The notes beneath the pieces were generated by a model that was not told the origin of the DNA, did no database searches, and saw nothing but the letters and a program-made list of their open reading frames with translations. 64,000 bases of DNA from Acetobacterium sp965140355 (GTDB taxonomy: Bacteria > Bacillota > Clostridia > Eubacteriales > Eubacteriaceae): assembly GCA_965140355.1 (NCBI GenBank), contig OZ223194.1, forward strand, positions 62,001 to 126,000, given 5' to 3'. Shown here piece by piece: positions 53,027 to 62,004 of this stretch. The position numbers were made by a program, and so were the translations under genes. Numbering within the stretch: the first letter of the stretch is position 1; every line of letters starts with the position of its first letter.

Positions 53027-53389
53027 TTATTTACCAAGGGCACTATTAACCGTTTGGATCAAGCGATCTGCTTTAAATGGTTTAACAATAAAATCCAATG
53101 CACCACTTTTAATCGCTTCGACAACCATGCCTTCCTGTCCCATTGCTGAGCACATAATGACTTTGGATTGCGGTTCATATCCTTTTATCGCTTGCAAAGC
53201 CTGAATACCATCCATTACTGGCATCGTAATATCCAACAAAACTAGGTCAGGACGATTTTCCTTATACTCCGCCAAAGCTATTTCCCCATTTTCAGCTTCA
53301 ATAAAATCAGTATAACCACCTTTTTTCAAGCTGTCTTTGATCATCATGCGCATAAAAGCCGCGTCATCTACAATTAAAATCTTACTCAT
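53027..53389 (-). CDS. cheY: Chemotaxis response regulator CheY
   Basis: A stand-alone receiver of 120 residues. The phospho-acceptor is Asp53 (LLDITMPVMDG), the acidic pocket is VDDAAF, and the conserved Lys is in FIVKPFKAD. It sits after fliY and before fliO, the usual order. It carries the CheA signal to FliM/FliY. Confidence 0.97.
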   Translation of the reverse strand: MSKILIVDDAAFMRMMIKDSLKKGGYTDFIEAENGEIALAEYKENRPDLVLLDITMPVMDGIQALQAIKGYEPQSKVIMCSAMGQEGMVVEAIKSGALDFIVKPFKADRLIQTVNSALGK

Positions 53390-53446
53390 TTTCTTCTCCT
53401 TATATCAACTCTTTTTTAATTATACAGTAATCAACTGTAATTGTTA

Positions 53447-54601
53447 TTACTTTTTCTGGTCAGGATTTTCTTTAACTTTGATAATTTCGGTTATTTTAAC
53501 ACTATAATTGTCATCAACCACAACTACATCGCCCCGGGCGATCAATCGCCCGTTTGCAATAACATCTACTTGATCACCTGCCTGGCGATCCAACTCCACG
53601 ATATTTCCAAGAGTCAACTCCGCAATATCTTTTATTTTTTTTCTTGTTTTGCCCAATTCTACAGTAATTTGAATCGGCACAGACATCAGCAACTCCAAGT
53701 TATCACCGGGAATATTCATTCGTTGATCTTCGCCGAGTTGGCGATATTCATAAGGATTCACCTGAACCGGCTGTTGTGGCGCCCGATAGGCCGCTGCTGG
53801 GGGTTCATTTTTTACAACTCGCGCTGGTTCAGCTTGTGTCCCCGGCGCCATTTGCGGTGGTGGTTGATATGCTGTTTCCTGTTGAGGAGGTGCCTGCTGA
53901 GGCGGCGCTTGTTGCGGTGGCACTTGTTGCGGCGGTGCTTGTTGCGGCGGTGCTTGTTGGACTGGTGGTACCTCGTCTTCTTCGTCGTCCATCCCACTTG
54001 CCCCCATCGACATGGAGACAATCTCTCGAGCTAAGGCCGGTTCCATCGCGCTAATAAATTCACTCTCCACCAAACCTTCAATGCTCAGATTAAATTTAAT
54101 ACTAACTAAATTCTCGCCTTTTAACGAAAATAATTCCTGAATGCTGGCATTGCTGGTAGTATCCAGCAACACTGGTGGTGAAATATTAACTACTTTTCCC
54201 AAAAATGAAGCTAATGCTCCTGCTGCTGCTCCCATCATCTGATTCATAATTTCGCCAATAGCGCTTTTGCTGATTTCATCAAATTCGATGTCATCACTGG
54301 TATCCATATCAAATAATTGAGATAGGATTTTTTTCATATCTGATTCCTGCAGCAACAGAACATTGGCACCTTCGATGCCTTCGACATAATTGATTAATAC
54401 GCCAATTACCGGTTCAAGGTAAGCGAACTCAAATTCCTCTACTCCAATCGTTTCAATTCTTGGTGTGGTGATATTTACCTTTGTATTTAATATGGTCGAC
54501 ATGGCTGTTGCAGCTGTTCCCATACTGATGTTCATTACTTCCCCAATAACATCAATTTCCATACTGGTTAGTTTCTCTGGATTCTCGACTGCATCTGTCA
54601 T
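53447..54601 (-). CDS. fliY: Flagellar motor switch phosphatase FliY
   Basis: A 384-residue switch protein that also removes phosphate from CheY-P. The N-terminal part has the FliM-like peptide and two CheC-type active-site motifs (GEVMNISMGTAATAMS and GEIMNQMMGAAAGALA). A Pro/Gln-rich linker with repeats of APPQQ spans about residues 210-260. The C-terminal SpoA/FliN domain has VPIQITVELGKTRKKIKDI. It overlaps fliM by 4 bp. The length of the linker repeat is unusual. Confidence 0.95.
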   Translation of the reverse strand: MTDAVENPEKLTSMEIDVIGEVMNISMGTAATAMSTILNTKVNITTPRIETIGVEEFEFAYLEPVIGVLINYVEGIEGANVLLLQESDMKKILSQLFDMDTSDDIEFDEISKSAIGEIMNQMMGAAAGALASFLGKVVNISPPVLLDTTSNASIQELFSLKGENLVSIKFNLSIEGLVESEFISAMEPALAREIVSMSMGASGMDDEEDEVPPVQQAPPQQAPPQQVPPQQAPPQQAPPQQETAYQPPPQMAPGTQAEPARVVKNEPPAAAYRAPQQPVQVNPYEYRQLGEDQRMNIPGDNLELLMSVPIQITVELGKTRKKIKDIAELTLGNIVELDRQAGDQVDVIANGRLIARGDVVVVDDNYSVKITEIIKVKENPDQKK

Positions 54602-55611
54602 ATAAATAGTTCACTTCCTCTCTCATTAAGCTCTTTAATCTGAATGGCTCTTTTATTTTTGTAATCTCCCATTTCGCCTTTAAACCAAACCTCGTCATTT
54701 ACAACAATATCAACCATGGAATTAACTAGCTTATCCAGTTTAATAATATCGCCAACTTCCAGTTCATAAATATCCTGAGAGAGTACTTCAGTATCTCCTA
54801 ATACGCCTTTAATTTCCAATTCTGTTTTCCTGATTTCATTAATAATATTTAATCGTCTTTTTTCCTCCGCTTGCTGATCTCCTCTTTTTATATTTTTTTT
54901 GGTTTGCGACATCTTCTTTTTAAAGAGCATATCCAAGGTTGTTGCTGGGATGCAAATATTAATCTTACCCTGTGTTTCATTTACCTTGATACTCATGACG
55001 ATGATGACAACATTCTCATCAGTACCAATTCCCTGAAGAATTCGCGAATTGGTCTCGATTTTCATGAGTCTTGGTGAAATCTCCAAGTAGTCAAACCAGA
55101 CATTTTTCATCAGGTTAATCATCCCTTTAAAAAAATACTCTAAAACACCAATCTCAATTTCAGTGAATTCCCGATCTTCTTTGAGTGGTTTTCCTGAACC
55201 ACCTAAAAGTCGATCAAAACTACAAAACCCAACCTCTTTAGATATATCCATAACAACCAGATCTTCTTCATCTTCACTGTCTTTTATATCAAAATCAATC
55301 AGTCCCATTAAGACTGAATCCGGAAGGGCATTATTGAATTCATAATATTGTTGTTCTTCAACCTCAATGATTTCAACTAAACTATAAGTCTGAAGAATCC
55401 CAGTGATGTGCGAAGACACCAATCTTGCGTAATTTTCATATATACTGAACAAATGTTTAAGTTGTTCTCGCGTAAATAGTTTAGGTCTTCTGAAATCGTA
55501 GTCTTTAACCTTTTTCCCAGGAGCCGCACTTGATACTTCTGGTTCGTCTTTACCACTTATTAAACTACTTAAAAGACTATCAATTTGACTCTGCGAAAGA
55601 ATTTCTGCCAT
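54598..55611 (-). CDS. fliM: Flagellar motor switch protein FliM
   Basis: The CheY-P-binding switch protein, 337 residues. The N-terminal CheY-binding peptide is LSQSQIDSLLSSL. The CheC-like middle domain and a C-terminal SpoA domain (LEVGDIIKLDKLVNSMVDI) follow. It overlaps fliY by 4 bp. Confidence 0.96.
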   Translation of the reverse strand: MAEILSQSQIDSLLSSLISGKDEPEVSSAAPGKKVKDYDFRRPKLFTREQLKHLFSIYENYARLVSSHITGILQTYSLVEIIEVEEQQYYEFNNALPDSVLMGLIDFDIKDSEDEEDLVVMDISKEVGFCSFDRLLGGSGKPLKEDREFTEIEIGVLEYFFKGMINLMKNVWFDYLEISPRLMKIETNSRILQGIGTDENVVIIVMSIKVNETQGKINICIPATTLDMLFKKKMSQTKKNIKRGDQQAEEKRRLNIINEIRKTELEIKGVLGDTEVLSQDIYELEVGDIIKLDKLVNSMVDIVVNDEVWFKGEMGDYKNKRAIQIKELNERGSELFI

Positions 55612-55639
55612 ATTTGTTTCTCCTAGTTATTGTCTTGTT

Positions 55640-56389
55640 TTACTGCGTAGCTGTTTCTGTCCCAGTATCACTACTCGTAATATCACTAAAAAAGTCATCC
55701 GTTTCAGAAATAATAATCTCTACCCGTCTATTTTTCGCTCTGCCTTCTTCTGTATCATTCGGCGCTATTGGACGATACTGGCCAAATCCGACTGACAATA
55801 ATTTCGAAGGATCACTAATATAACCATTTTGAAGGAATCTTAAAACCATGTTAGCACGATTACTCGACAAGTCGCGATCATCAACGGGCGAATCTGCCAC
55901 CGCTGTGTGACCATCAATTCGGATTGATTTTACCGTTGGTTCAACCGCCTTAAAAGCCAAGCCAATATCACTTAAAATCTTTTGACCACCAGCTTTAATT
56001 TTAGCACTATCTGGTTCAAAAAAAATCGATGACATAAATTTTATTGAAACCGCTTTATCGAACTTTTCAATGCTAACCGCATCTGCCAAACCATTCTCTT
56101 TGGTATATTGGCTGAGATACTGATATAAATCTTCTAAATCAACGACTTGATCAACGGTAATATCAGCATCAGGAGAAGTTGAGCCATCAGATTCTGTCGC
56201 TGTCCCGGTTGTTTCGTACACCGCAGCCGGATTGAATATTTCGACAAGTTGTTTGTATTTTGCCGCATCAATTGTCGACATTGAGAAAAGCAGAATAAAA
56301 AAAACTAAAATCAAAGTAATCATATCAGCATAGGTATTTAACCAGGCGTCTTTATTAATCGCTTTTTTATTTCTATTACGCTTTCCCAT
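55640..56389 (-). CDS. motB: Flagellar stator protein MotB
   Basis: A stator subunit that anchors to peptidoglycan, 249 residues. One transmembrane helix contains the ion-binding Asp22 (NTYADMITLILVF). The C-terminal OmpA-like domain has IRIDGHTAVADSPVDDRDLS and FGQYRPIAPNDTEEGRAKNR. It follows motA by 18 bp. The coupling ion (H+ or Na+) cannot be read from the sequence. Confidence 0.95.
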   Translation of the reverse strand: MGKRNRNKKAINKDAWLNTYADMITLILVFFILLFSMSTIDAAKYKQLVEIFNPAAVYETTGTATESDGSTSPDADITVDQVVDLEDLYQYLSQYTKENGLADAVSIEKFDKAVSIKFMSSIFFEPDSAKIKAGGQKILSDIGLAFKAVEPTVKSIRIDGHTAVADSPVDDRDLSSNRANMVLRFLQNGYISDPSKLLSVGFGQYRPIAPNDTEEGRAKNRRVEIIISETDDFFSDITSSDTGTETATQ

Positions 56390-56407
56390 ATTTATATACC
56401 CCTGTTT

Positions 56408-57253
56408 TTAATTTTCAACAGCTTTTCCTTTTTTCCCTTTAGCTTTTCCTTTTGCTGGTTCATCACCATTTGCTTTTCTGATTTCTTCTTCGGTTAAAAA
56501 GTTCATCAGTTTGTCCCGAATATATTTAGGATTTTCGCCTTCTTTGATGGCGACCACCCCTTCAATGATCAGTTCCTTGATCAGAAGTTCCCGCTCTTGA
56601 GCAATTTCTAATTTATTCGACATTGGCATAAAAAGCGTATTCGCTAACAATGACCCATACAAGGTTGTAATCAAAGCTACTGACATGTCTGAACCTAACG
56701 AACTGGCCCCGCCATCAAGACTCATATTCGCCAACATGTTAATTAAGCCGATCAGGGTTCCAATCATCCCAAATGCCGGTCCCAACGCCGCTCCAAAATC
56801 GTAAACTTTTCGCTCCGCATCGTTTCTGGCCACAATATAATCTATTTTTTGATCAAACCATGATCTCAACTTGTCCGGCTCAATGGCATCTACAATCCTC
56901 AACACACTTTCCTTTAGAAACTCATCTTGAATCTCAGCGGCTTTCGCTTCTAACGCCAACAAACCTTTACGTCGCGCTTCTTTAGATAATTCGGTTAAGG
57001 TCTCAACATATTCCAGGGGATCTTTTTTACTTCGAAAAAAAATCATTTTAAGATGTTTGGGGATCTGTGCAAAAGCTTTAAACGGAAATGCTGCCAGCAA
57101 TACAAAAAGCGTTCCACCAATAGTAATAAATACACTTTGAGGATTCCAAAAATTCAAGATTGCGCCAATATCAAATCCAGATCCCCCGAATGTCATCCCA
57201 AAAAACATGGTAAAGACGATTAAAACATAAGCGATGATTGTTGTGATTTCCAT
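56408..57253 (-). CDS. motA: Flagellar stator protein MotA
   Basis: The torque-generating stator subunit, 281 residues with four transmembrane helices. The cytoplasmic loop has conserved charged residues, and the motif GPAFGMIGTLIGLINMLANM precedes TM3-TM4. A basic, Gly/Lys-rich tail ends the protein. It is 28 bp after flbD. Confidence 0.95.
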   Translation of the reverse strand: MEITTIIAYVLIVFTMFFGMTFGGSGFDIGAILNFWNPQSVFITIGGTLFVLLAAFPFKAFAQIPKHLKMIFFRSKKDPLEYVETLTELSKEARRKGLLALEAKAAEIQDEFLKESVLRIVDAIEPDKLRSWFDQKIDYIVARNDAERKVYDFGAALGPAFGMIGTLIGLINMLANMSLDGGASSLGSDMSVALITTLYGSLLANTLFMPMSNKLEIAQERELLIKELIIEGVVAIKEGENPKYIRDKLMNFLTEEEIRKANGDEPAKGKAKGKKGKAVEN

Positions 57254-57281
57254 AAATATACTTCCTGTCCGAATTTAGTGA

Positions 57282-57476
57282 CTAACGACTAAAAATATTT
57301 CGTTTGTAAGCAATGATTTTTGAAAGTACCTGTGCCGAACTTTCCGTTACAACATAATGTTTCCCATTCATTAGCCGGATGGTTGTATCCGGTTTTTCTT
57401 CAATGGTTTCAATAATTTCACAGTTTAAGATAAATTTTTCATTTTTCTGCTTATTCAGTCTTGTTAATTCTATCAT
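57282..57476 (-). CDS. flbD: FlbD family flagellar protein
   Basis: A 64-residue protein with the FlbD pattern (MIELTRLN, KFILNCEIIETIEEKPDT, YVVTESSAQVLSKI). It lies just before motA in Gram-positive flagellar operons; in some species related proteins influence stator function. It is not the Caulobacter regulator of the same name. A terminator-like hairpin lies upstream, after flgE. Confidence 0.9.
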   Translation of the reverse strand: MIELTRLNKQKNEKFILNCEIIETIEEKPDTTIRLMNGKHYVVTESSAQVLSKIIAYKRNIFSR

Positions 57477-57589
57477 ATTTCTACCTCATTTGTCGTATTT
57501 TTTTTATGATTAAACTATATTTAACAAATGTTTTTTCAATCAGTTGTAAAATATCTTTATTCGCTTTTTATAATTAACCATTGACAAAA

Positions 57590-57620
57590 AACTCTACCCG
57601 AAGAAGAGAACTTCTTCGGG
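57590..57620 (-). terminator. Terminator-like hairpin between flgE and flbD
   Basis: CCCGAAGAAG and CTTCTTCGGG form a perfect 10-bp stem with a 4-nt loop (57597-57620). On the minus strand it is followed by TAGAGTTTTTTG. It lies 51 bp past the flgE stop, in the middle of the flagellar operon, so it may reduce expression of downstream genes or end an upstream transcript. Confidence 0.8.
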
Positions 57621-57670
57621 CGTGAGCTATTTACTTACTATATATCTATCAGTATATCTCATCATTTATT

Positions 57671-59179
57671 TTATCGTTTAAGATTAATCAGTTCTTCTAA
57701 AATCGAATCTGATACCGTAATGATTCGCGAATTCGCCTGAAAACCACGTTGCGCGACAATCATATCCGTGAACTCCTGCGATAAATCGACGTTTGACATT
57801 TCCAGGTTAGCCGATTCGGTACCACCGGTTCCGTTTGTTCCGGCTTTCGTCGCGATAGCGGTACCAGAGTTGGCTGATTCCATAAAATAGCCATTGCCAT
57901 CCTGAAGCAAACCATCTGTATTGGCAAATTTTGTAATCGCCAAATACCCTAGTGTAATCGGTTTGTCACTACTCGCTTCGATCTTACCAACTTTTGTACT
58001 TTCGACCGGAGTAGTATCAGCTGTGTCAGCCACTGCTTTAAAATCAACAGCTTCAACTCCCAGCGTTAGCGTGCCATCTGTTGTCGTACTCTTTAAAGCA
58101 ACACTAGTATCTACGGTCTCATCAAAATTAGCAAGATCATCTGATTTAAGATACTCTGTTACCCCGCCTGCATTTTTGACCGTAGCAACAGCTGAAACAT
58201 AACCATCTGCCAGTACACCCCCTAGATCCGCTCCATTAACTAAATCCGCAGCTGCAGATATTTTTGTCGTATCAATTTTTAACCCCGGCAGATTCGCGAA
58301 AGTCAAAATTCCTGCTGACGAAAGTGTTGCTTCTCCATAATCCCCATCAGGACTATCTAAAGGATCTCCCGCTTTATTTGTTATGCCTGTTGCCAATGTA
58401 TAAACATCGCCGGTTTTTGTCAATGTTATTGTCGCACCATCAGCAATATCCATCGTCGGATCAATTGAAAGTGCATTTAATTCAGCACTACCAGAGTCGA
58501 TACTCACCATATCTCCGATCGCCAACTTTACATCCCCGGTATAATTGGATGTGGTCGGAACTTCAATTGAATTTAACCAACTAAACGCTGACGAAGCTGT
58601 AAATTCTGGGTTACCCGCTTGAATTCCGATTATTTCCCCGGATTTACCAATCGTGATACCGGTAAGACCTTCAAGTATTTTGGGATCAACTCTAAGAGCA
58701 TTTAATTCATCAATAGCCAGTGTCCCATTGGCATTTAAAATCGGGGTACCATCAGCATCAATTGGAATTCCCATGACCTTGCTACCGTTACCATCTGTCA
58801 AGTTGCCATCGCCATCAAATTTCAAATTGCCGACCCGGGTATAGCGATTACTGCCAGCTTGCGGTTGTACCGCCAGATAACCTTCCCCCGCAATGTACAC
58901 ATCCAATGCTCTCCCAGTACTTGCTCCTGAAGAGACCGTATTTAGCATATCAATGCTCCCTACCTTTGCTCCGTAACCGAGTTGGCTAGCATTTGTCCCG
59001 CCTGCTGTCGCTGTTGCTCCGGTAGCGGTTGACAAACTTTGATACAACACATCACTAAAAACAACTCGACTTTTTTTAAATCCGTAAGTATTGACGTTGG
59101 CGATATTGTTACCAATAACATTTAATTTAGTCTGGTGGGCCGCCATCCCCGAAATTCCTGAATATAATGATCTAAGCAT
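57671..59179 (-). CDS. flgE: Flagellar hook protein FlgE
   Basis: The hook subunit, 502 residues. The N-terminal motif is TKLNVIGNNIANVNTYGFKK. The C-terminus NVDLSQEFTDMIVAQRGFQ is typical of hook proteins. The Thr/Ala/Ser/Asp-rich middle (about 230-420) is the variable surface domain. FlgE is the most abundant early export substrate. It is followed by a terminator-like hairpin. Confidence 0.95.
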   Translation of the reverse strand: MLRSLYSGISGMAAHQTKLNVIGNNIANVNTYGFKKSRVVFSDVLYQSLSTATGATATAGGTNASQLGYGAKVGSIDMLNTVSSGASTGRALDVYIAGEGYLAVQPQAGSNRYTRVGNLKFDGDGNLTDGNGSKVMGIPIDADGTPILNANGTLAIDELNALRVDPKILEGLTGITIGKSGEIIGIQAGNPEFTASSAFSWLNSIEVPTTSNYTGDVKLAIGDMVSIDSGSAELNALSIDPTMDIADGATITLTKTGDVYTLATGITNKAGDPLDSPDGDYGEATLSSAGILTFANLPGLKIDTTKISAAADLVNGADLGGVLADGYVSAVATVKNAGGVTEYLKSDDLANFDETVDTSVALKSTTTDGTLTLGVEAVDFKAVADTADTTPVESTKVGKIEASSDKPITLGYLAITKFANTDGLLQDGNGYFMESANSGTAIATKAGTNGTGGTESANLEMSNVDLSQEFTDMIVAQRGFQANSRIITVSDSILEELINLKR

Positions 59180-59253
59180 TTTTTGTTCCTTTCTGTGCCG
59201 TTTCGAAACTTATCTATCGGTCAAAGTTTCATAGTTTCCTCGCGGAGGTCCAA

Positions 59254-59661
59254 CTATATAAATACAGCACCTTCAATATCATTGAATAATTTATTTTTCA
59301 TTTCATTTTTGTCCATTACCGTTATCACGCGTTTATTTGCCGCACTGACAATAAAAGCAGAATCGTCCATCATGATCAAAGTATTGTTAATCCCTTTTTC
59401 CTGAGCCTGATCACATGCGTCACCCAGTTTTTCCAAATCAGCTTCGGTTACTTCAATATTCCGTTGCTCTTTTCTAATACTGGCATGTTTTGAAAAAGTA
59501 ACGGTATTTTTAATATTCTGATCCAGCAGATCCTTAAAACTTACTTTTGCTTCTGCACTTTTAGAGCTTGCTGTACTTTGATTGGTACTGTTTATTATTT
59601 CTGTTTGCCGAATAATTGCGTCATTTAAACGGTAATAATTGCTATTAATACCATTAGCCAT
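59254..59661 (-). CDS. TIGR02530 family flagellar operon protein
   Basis: A 135-residue protein with the family block VTFSKHASIRKEQRNIEVTE and NTLIMMDDSAFIVSAANKRV. It is found between flgD and flgE in Gram-positive flagellar operons. The function is not established; a role in hook assembly is likely from position. Confidence 0.87.
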   Translation of the reverse strand: MANGINSNYYRLNDAIIRQTEIINSTNQSTASSKSAEAKVSFKDLLDQNIKNTVTFSKHASIRKEQRNIEVTEADLEKLGDACDQAQEKGINNTLIMMDDSAFIVSAANKRVITVMDKNEMKNKLFNDIEGAVFI

Positions 59662-59687
59662 TTTATTACCTCAGCTTTCAAAAATTG

Positions 59688-60119
59688 TCACTTTTCTTTT
59701 GGTTGCGCCACTTCCATAACACTACTCATCGGGAACGAGATACCGCCTACAATTATTTGCGCATCGCCATTATATAAGTTCACACCTTCTACCGTTCCGG
59801 TGATAACATTTAATGAACCATCACCATTAGTTTCCGCTAAAGTTACTTCTTTTCCCACTAAACTTAATGAATAGGTTGTTTTTGTTAATTCATTCAATTC
59901 TGTTAAGGCCTGGACCATTGAAAACTGGGCCATTTGCGATGTATATTCGGATGTATCGGCAGTATTATTCATATCCTGGTTTTGTAATTGGGCAACCATT
60001 AACTGCAAAAAATCGTCCATATCCAACGAAGTACCCAACTTTTTTGTCGAATTCGCCGCTGCTGTTTTGGAAGCAGTTGCGGAAGTTGTTAGATATTCAT
60101 TAATTCCATCAATCGCCAT
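59688..60119 (-). CDS. flgD: Flagellar hook-capping protein FlgD
   Basis: The hook scaffold protein, 143 residues. The motif DFLQLMVAQLQNQDMNNTADT is the FlgD export signature, followed by SEYTSQMAQFSMVQALTELN. It lacks the long C-terminal Ig-like domains of enteric FlgD, as usual for Gram-positive forms. It is 12 bp after fliK. Confidence 0.94.
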   Translation of the reverse strand: MAIDGINEYLTTSATASKTAAANSTKKLGTSLDMDDFLQLMVAQLQNQDMNNTADTSEYTSQMAQFSMVQALTELNELTKTTYSLSLVGKEVTLAETNGDGSLNVITGTVEGVNLYNGDAQIIVGGISFPMSSVMEVAQPKEK

Positions 60120-60131
60120 CTTTTTTCTCCT

Positions 60132-61622
60132 TTACACTAAATAATTAATCCGACGTTGCCCTGCATATTGTAAATTCTGAGCTATACTAATGATGCCATT
60201 ATCAGCTTCTTCGTCGCCATTATTAAGTAAGCTATTTTGAATATTGCTATTTTTTAAAAAGCTTTCTCTTAAACGGGAGTTATGCTGCTGCTGATTCAAG
60301 TCCGCATTATTGTTCATCAATGAGGCCAAGTTTTCTCCGTTTTCACTGGCTTCCACCGGTGCATTCAAATGAACCGTTTCGACTTGAACATTTTGCATTG
60401 CCAAACCTCTCACTAATTGGTTAATTTGTTTTCCCAACAAGTTTTGTGTTTCTTTACTTGCCGCGGTAATGTCAATAATGAGTTTCCCCTGATCATACTT
60501 TAACTGAACTTCAATTTCTCCCAAATTTTCTGGAGACAAAGTCATTTGTAAAACCATCGGTTTGTTAGGTTCGAAATTTTGGAGAATCTTTTGTTCGACT
60601 TGTTGTGCTACCTCGACATTTGTATTTGCTTTAACTTCGGAACCTTTATTGATATTAGCGGTCGCCACATTGATCTCGTGAATTCCTTTTTGACCGAAAT
60701 TTTCATTGTCTGTCTGAAGTACATCGCTTTCCCGTCCATCATCAACAGCAATATCCGGCTTTACAAATTCTTCCGTGGCCACTCCATCATTAACTTTAGC
60801 TCCAACCTCCTTAATGCTAGCTGGTACGCCTTCCTCAACTTGAGTATTTGCGTTAATGATATCCTGATTTTTTAAGCCTAAACCCTTGTTTTTGCCATCT
60901 TTAGTTGTACCTATCGACATCGACGCTTCCTGAGTATTCGTTTTTGTTCCAATATCGACTGATCCATTTGATTCAGCCATTTCATCATTAACAAATTGCT
61001 TGATTGCAGTTTTTTCAAGTTCATCTCCCATTACTGAGGATTTATCATTTTCTTCATCGATTGAGATCCCTTTCTGAACTTCTGTAAACGACAAAATTTC
61101 TGCAGTCGTATTCACTTTATTATCTACCGTGGGCTCATTCCCATTAGCCGATAACGTATCTTGAGGCTGAGTTACTATACTAACCTGTGATGCCGTTTCA
61201 TCTGAACCTGCATCAAAACTGAGTTTCGTCAGCGTTTCATCAGGATTGACCGGCAAATTTTGAATGCCCAGCAATTGAGCATTTTCAATTGCCACCAAAG
61301 AACCATCTTCGTTATTTTCATCACTTTCCAGTTTCTCTGATTTAATCACAACTGATTCCCCTTTATCTAACGTCACATCATCATCTTTTCGTCGCTTATC
61401 TCCTGATGTTTCATTGCTTTTGGCCGCATCAAGATCTTTAGCATTGTTTTGCTGTTGACGAATCGCCTTCGCTTGATTGAGATCCTGTTTCGACTGATTA
61501 AACAAGTCTTTAAATTGAGCGCTCCTTTCATCGCTTTTAGTTTGACTACTTTTAAGATTTTCCGCTTTTGCAACCACCCCATTCACGATCGACTTTCCTG
61601 TCGCATAAAATTCTAAATTCAT
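60132..61622 (-). CDS. fliK: Flagellar hook-length control protein FliK
   Basis: A 496-residue molecular ruler that triggers the FlhB switch. The N-terminal about 370 residues are acidic and low-complexity, rich in Asn, Asp and Glu. The C-terminal Flg_hook domain is at about 385-440 (MTLSPENLGEIEVQLKYDQ). AAAGGAGG lies 7 nt before the ATG. It is the first gene of the large operon here, separated from fliI by the whole window. Confidence 0.92.
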   Translation of the reverse strand: MNLEFYATGKSIVNGVVAKAENLKSSQTKSDERSAQFKDLFNQSKQDLNQAKAIRQQQNNAKDLDAAKSNETSGDKRRKDDDVTLDKGESVVIKSEKLESDENNEDGSLVAIENAQLLGIQNLPVNPDETLTKLSFDAGSDETASQVSIVTQPQDTLSANGNEPTVDNKVNTTAEILSFTEVQKGISIDEENDKSSVMGDELEKTAIKQFVNDEMAESNGSVDIGTKTNTQEASMSIGTTKDGKNKGLGLKNQDIINANTQVEEGVPASIKEVGAKVNDGVATEEFVKPDIAVDDGRESDVLQTDNENFGQKGIHEINVATANINKGSEVKANTNVEVAQQVEQKILQNFEPNKPMVLQMTLSPENLGEIEVQLKYDQGKLIIDITAASKETQNLLGKQINQLVRGLAMQNVQVETVHLNAPVEASENGENLASLMNNNADLNQQQHNSRLRESFLKNSNIQNSLLNNGDEEADNGIISIAQNLQYAGQRRINYLV

Positions 61623-62004
61623 TGCTTACCTCCTTTCTTAAATTTAAGTTTGACCCTGTTTATAAAACTAGGGCTTTGAAACCAGAGCCTTGATTATGCT
61701 CTATTTATCTATAACAATCCTTAAGGACTGATATATTCCTATTGTTCATATTAGTTTTTATTCAGTTCAATATAAAAGCCATTGTTACCGCTCAATCGCT
61801 GTAACAATGGCTTTTAGAAGCTAATTGTACAACTGGCTGTCATATAATATCCATTATTTAGACCCTATAGTTTTGCGTCCTTACTTTTCAATAAGTATGC
61901 CAATATCATGTTATTATAATATTACTTTATTCTGTCTTACCTGTCAATGTAAATAATCCTGGTCTTAAGCTAAAATACAGGTCTTCACCCTAATTCACTT
62001 CGCC
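61623..62004. other. Gene-free spacer between the Na/Pi cotransporter and fliK
   Basis: These 382 bp hold a strong terminator (61774-61815) and, on the fliK side, about 150 bp that must contain the promoter of the large flagellar operon. No clean sigma-A or sigma-28 site could be recognised there. No gene is supported. Confidence 0.7.
61774..61815 (-). terminator. Intrinsic terminator after the Na/Pi cotransporter
   Basis: A perfect 15-bp stem, AAAAGCCATTGTTAC with GTAACAATGGCTTTT, around a 12-nt loop, flanked by A and T runs, so it can work in both directions. It isolates the transporter from fliK. Confidence 0.9.

Noticed and set aside
53441..54054. Plus-strand frames opposite fliY, rich in Arg and Leu
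   Set aside because: They are mirror images of the fliY Pro/Gln repeat; no independent evidence.
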